Positions 62,351 to 64,000 of a stretch of DNA of 64,000 nt are shown here, one piece after another. Position 1 is the stretch's first letter, and every line of letters begins with the position of its first letter. Location of the stretch: the NCBI RefSeq assembly GCF_002796605.1, contig NZ_CP024923.1, positions 4,818,991 to 4,882,990 on the forward strand, read 5' to 3'. Under the pieces are notes generated by a model. It saw only the letters and a program-made list of their open reading frames with translations, searched no databases and was not told where the DNA came from. The DNA comes from Sphingomonas psychrotolerans (GTDB lineage Bacteria; Pseudomonadota; Alphaproteobacteria; Sphingomonadales; Sphingomonadaceae). The position numbers and the translations under genes were made by a program.

Positions 62351-63160
62351 ATGCCAGAACTTCCCGAAGTCGAGACAACGGTTCGCGGACTGGAGCCGGT
62401 GCTGAAGGGCGTGCGGATCGAGCGCATCACCCTGCGGCGCGGCGACCTGCGCCGGCCGTTTCCGCCCGATCTAGGGCAGCGGCTGACCGGGGCTACTGTG
62501 ACCGGGCTGGGGCGCCGCGCCAAATACGGGCTGATCGACACCGATCGCGGCGACACGATGATATTCCATCTCGGCATGTCGGGGCGCTGGCGAATCGATC
62601 CCGAGGCGCTCGGCAAGCACGACCATCTGGTGATCGAGACCGCGAAGCACCGGCTGGCGCTCAACGACGCGCGGCGATTCGGGTCGGTCGATCTGGTGCC
62701 GACCGATGCGCTCGGCGAATGGCCTGCGTTCAAGGCGCTGGGCCCCGAGCCGCTCGGGCTCGATTTCGATGCCGCGAACCTGGCCAAGGCGTTCAAGGAC
62801 CGGGTTGCGCCGGTAAAGGCGTTGCTGCTCGACCAGCGCGTGGTGGCGGGGCTCGGCAACATTTACGTTTGCGAGGCGCTGTACCTCGCCCGAATCGCGC
62901 CGACGCGGGCGGGCGGGACGATCACGAGGGCGCGACTGTCGAAGCTGGTCGACGCGGTGCGCGACGTGCTGACCGCCGCGATTCGCGCGGGCGGGTCGAC
63001 GCTGAAAGACTATGCCCGCCCCGACGGCGAGCTCGGCTATTTCGCCAAGGAATGGCGGGTGTACGGGCGTGAGGGCGAACCGTGCGAATGCGGCGGGCTC
63101 GTCGAACGGCGCATCGATTCGGGGCGATCGACCTTCTGGTGCCCACGCTGCCAGAAATGA
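62351..63160 (+). CDS. mutM: Formamidopyrimidine-DNA glycosylase
   Basis: 269 aa. PELPEVETTVRGLEPVLKG gives the catalytic N-terminal Pro and Glu; GRRAKYGLIDTDRG, NIYVCEALYLARI (helix-two-turn-helix) and the zinc finger CECGGLVERRIDSGRSTFWCPRCQK (four Cys) complete the Fpg fold. It removes 8-oxoguanine. Its end lies in a 14-base tandem repeat. Confidence 0.97.
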   Translation: MPELPEVETTVRGLEPVLKGVRIERITLRRGDLRRPFPPDLGQRLTGATVTGLGRRAKYGLIDTDRGDTMIFHLGMSGRWRIDPEALGKHDHLVIETAKHRLALNDARRFGSVDLVPTDALGEWPAFKALGPEPLGLDFDAANLAKAFKDRVAPVKALLLDQRVVAGLGNIYVCEALYLARIAPTRAGGTITRARLSKLVDAVRDVLTAAIRAGGSTLKDYARPDGELGYFAKEWRVYGREGEPCECGGLVERRIDSGRSTFWCPRCQK

Positions 63161-63192
63161 TGGGCCAGAAATGATGGGCCAGAAATGATTGA
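63151..63192. repeat. Three tandem copies of a 14-base unit at the mutM end
   Basis: Unit CCAGAAATGATGGG occurs at 63151-63164 and 63165-63178, with a third variant (last three bases TGA instead of GGG) at 63179-63192. The mutM stop TGA is in the first copy, so the expansion is outside the protein. Confidence 0.85.
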
Positions 63193-63279
63193 CCCGAATC
63201 GCGGCAGACGTTAAGGGGCTCGCCTTTCCCGGCGCGGGCTCGTTCTCGCGCCCCTCCAATTGAGCAGGAACGAGACGGC

Positions 63280-63543
63280 ATGGCGAATACGCCGCAAGCG
63301 AAGAAGCGTATCCGGCGGAACGACCGCCGTGCGGAGATCAACGGCAACCGCGTGAGCCGTATCCGCACCTTCATCAAGAAGGTCGAGTCGGCGCTCGAAT
63401 CGGGCGACAAGACCGCGGCCAACGCCGCGCTCGCCGCCGCGCAGCCCGAGCTGCAGCGTGGCGTCGCCAAGGGCGTGCTCCACAAGAACACCGCCAGCCG
63501 GAAGTTCTCGCGCCTCAACAAGCGCGTGCAAGCGCTGGCATAA
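63280..63543 (+). CDS. rpsT: 30S ribosomal protein S20
   Basis: 87 aa, strongly basic: [21 protein letters not shown], then [21 protein letters not shown] and [21 protein letters not shown] are the S20 pattern. It binds 16S rRNA in the small subunit. Gene order mutM-rpsT-dnaA is usual in related alphaproteobacteria. Confidence 0.98.
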   Translation: MANTPQAKKRIRRNDRRAEINGNRVSRIRTFIKKVESALESGDKTAANAALAAAQPELQRGVAKGVLHKNTASRKFSRLNKRVQALA

Positions 63544-63566
63544 TCGTCACATTTCCGTAACGATGA

Positions 63567-63596
63567 CCCCGCCGGAGCTGCTCCGGCGGGGTTTTT
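63567..63596 (+). terminator. Rho-independent terminator after rpsT
   Basis: 11-bp perfect stem (CCCCGCCGGAG / CTCCGGCGGGG) with a CTG loop, directly followed by TTTTT (63592-63596). Confidence 0.95.
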
Positions 63597-63967
63597 CGCG
63601 TGTGCAGCAAAGGACTTGCCCACTACGTGAGACCAGCTTGGGGTAAGTGGCGGAAAACCAACGATTCGCATGCTTCAATTTTATGAAGGTTCGTCTAAGC
63701 TATTGAACTTTCAGATGAAAATGTGTGACATGACGCAAATCCGTGGGTTCTTCCGAGTCAACTAAACTATTTCAGTTTCTTTGCACCCTGACCCCTTGCT
63801 CGACTCAGATTTCGGTTCCTAAAACAGTCCTCCCGGCGCGTTTCGTTGCCGGGCTTAGTGAAAGCTCAACGCGCCAGCCTGGGGGCATTCCGGCTGCGGG
63901 GAGCCTTTGATCGTAGCGGATTTATGCGCGGGAAGGTCTGCTTTCCGCGGAGGAAGGGTGCGTCTTT
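63597..63967. promoter_or_regulatory. dnaA upstream region, AT-richer than surroundings
   Basis: About 370 bases without a gene. The part 63660-63790 is clearly AT-rich in an otherwise GC-rich window and probably holds the dnaA promoter. I saw no perfect DnaA box (TTATCCACA), so an origin is not claimed. Confidence 0.55.
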
Positions 63968-64000
63968 GTGAATCAAGTGCAGACTCTGGAGCGGAGCGAC
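63968..64000 (+). CDS. dnaA: Start of chromosomal replication initiator DnaA (partial)
   Basis: GTG at 63968 follows GGAGGAAGGG by about 9 bases and opens VNQVQTLERSD before the window ends. The call rests on the position after mutM-rpsT and on the strong ribosome site; 11 residues alone are not diagnostic. Confidence 0.6.
   Translation, partial: MNQVQTLERSD

Noticed and set aside
63597..63967. Replication origin next to dnaA
   Set aside because: No perfect DnaA boxes or repeated 9-mers were found by eye; AT-richness alone is weak evidence.

Overview
The window looks like a chromosomal segment of a high-GC alphaproteobacterium of the Sphingomonas type. The evidence is the sequence style of the housekeeping proteins, the mutM - rpsT - dnaA gene order at the right edge, sphingomonad-style palindromic repeats, and many GTG/TTG starts with 4-bp start/stop overlaps. 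No rRNA, tRNA or CRISPR array was seen.

Left part (1-7.6 kb): two intradiol-dioxygenase-like lipoproteins flank a small hypothetical gene, a broken DUF6471 gene and an OmpR-type two-component pair. After them come rpsU, an FKBP-type prolyl isomerase and a convergent metallophosphatase. The second dioxygenase-like protein has lost most of the iron ligands that the first keeps.

Central part (7.7-43.5 kb): a large exopolysaccharide locus of the Wzx/Wzy type. It holds a polyprenyl-phosphate sugar transferase, Wza-like and Wzc-like export proteins, two polymerase/ligase-type membrane proteins, a Wzx flippase, four glycosyltransferases, four methyltransferases, a sugar aminotransferase and a beta-helix protein that may be a lyase. 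Nucleotide-sugar genes cover GDP-fucose (gmd, fcl), the first two steps of dTDP-deoxysugars (rmlA, rmlB), UDP-ManNAcA (wecB, wecC), UDP-HexNAcA, UDP-glucose (galU) and UDP-galacturonate. The expected product is an acidic, fucose- or deoxysugar-containing heteropolysaccharide. A decayed IS5-type element lies between the polymerase and flippase genes.

Right part: housekeeping genes moeB-like, dut and coaBC (43.7-46.2 kb), a membrane protein and a secreted beta-helix protein. From 49.2 to 56.7 kb there is a complete lasso-peptide (RiPP) cluster: a 43-residue precursor, cyclase C, an HprK-like kinase, leader-binding B1, protease B2, an ABC exporter and a PF14907-type nucleotidyltransferase. The precursor ends in Ser, the residue that kinases of this kind phosphorylate. 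A 383-bp internally deleted IS sits exactly in the CTAG shared by the stop codons of the kinase and B1 genes. Then follow a KaiC-like ATPase translationally coupled to a hybrid histidine kinase, ubiB, ubiE, mutM, rpsT and the first 33 bases of dnaA.

Main points of interest: the lasso cluster with its very short predicted core and scattered strand layout; the IS copies that abut stop codons; the ligand-less dioxygenase paralogue; and the KaiC/kinase pair.
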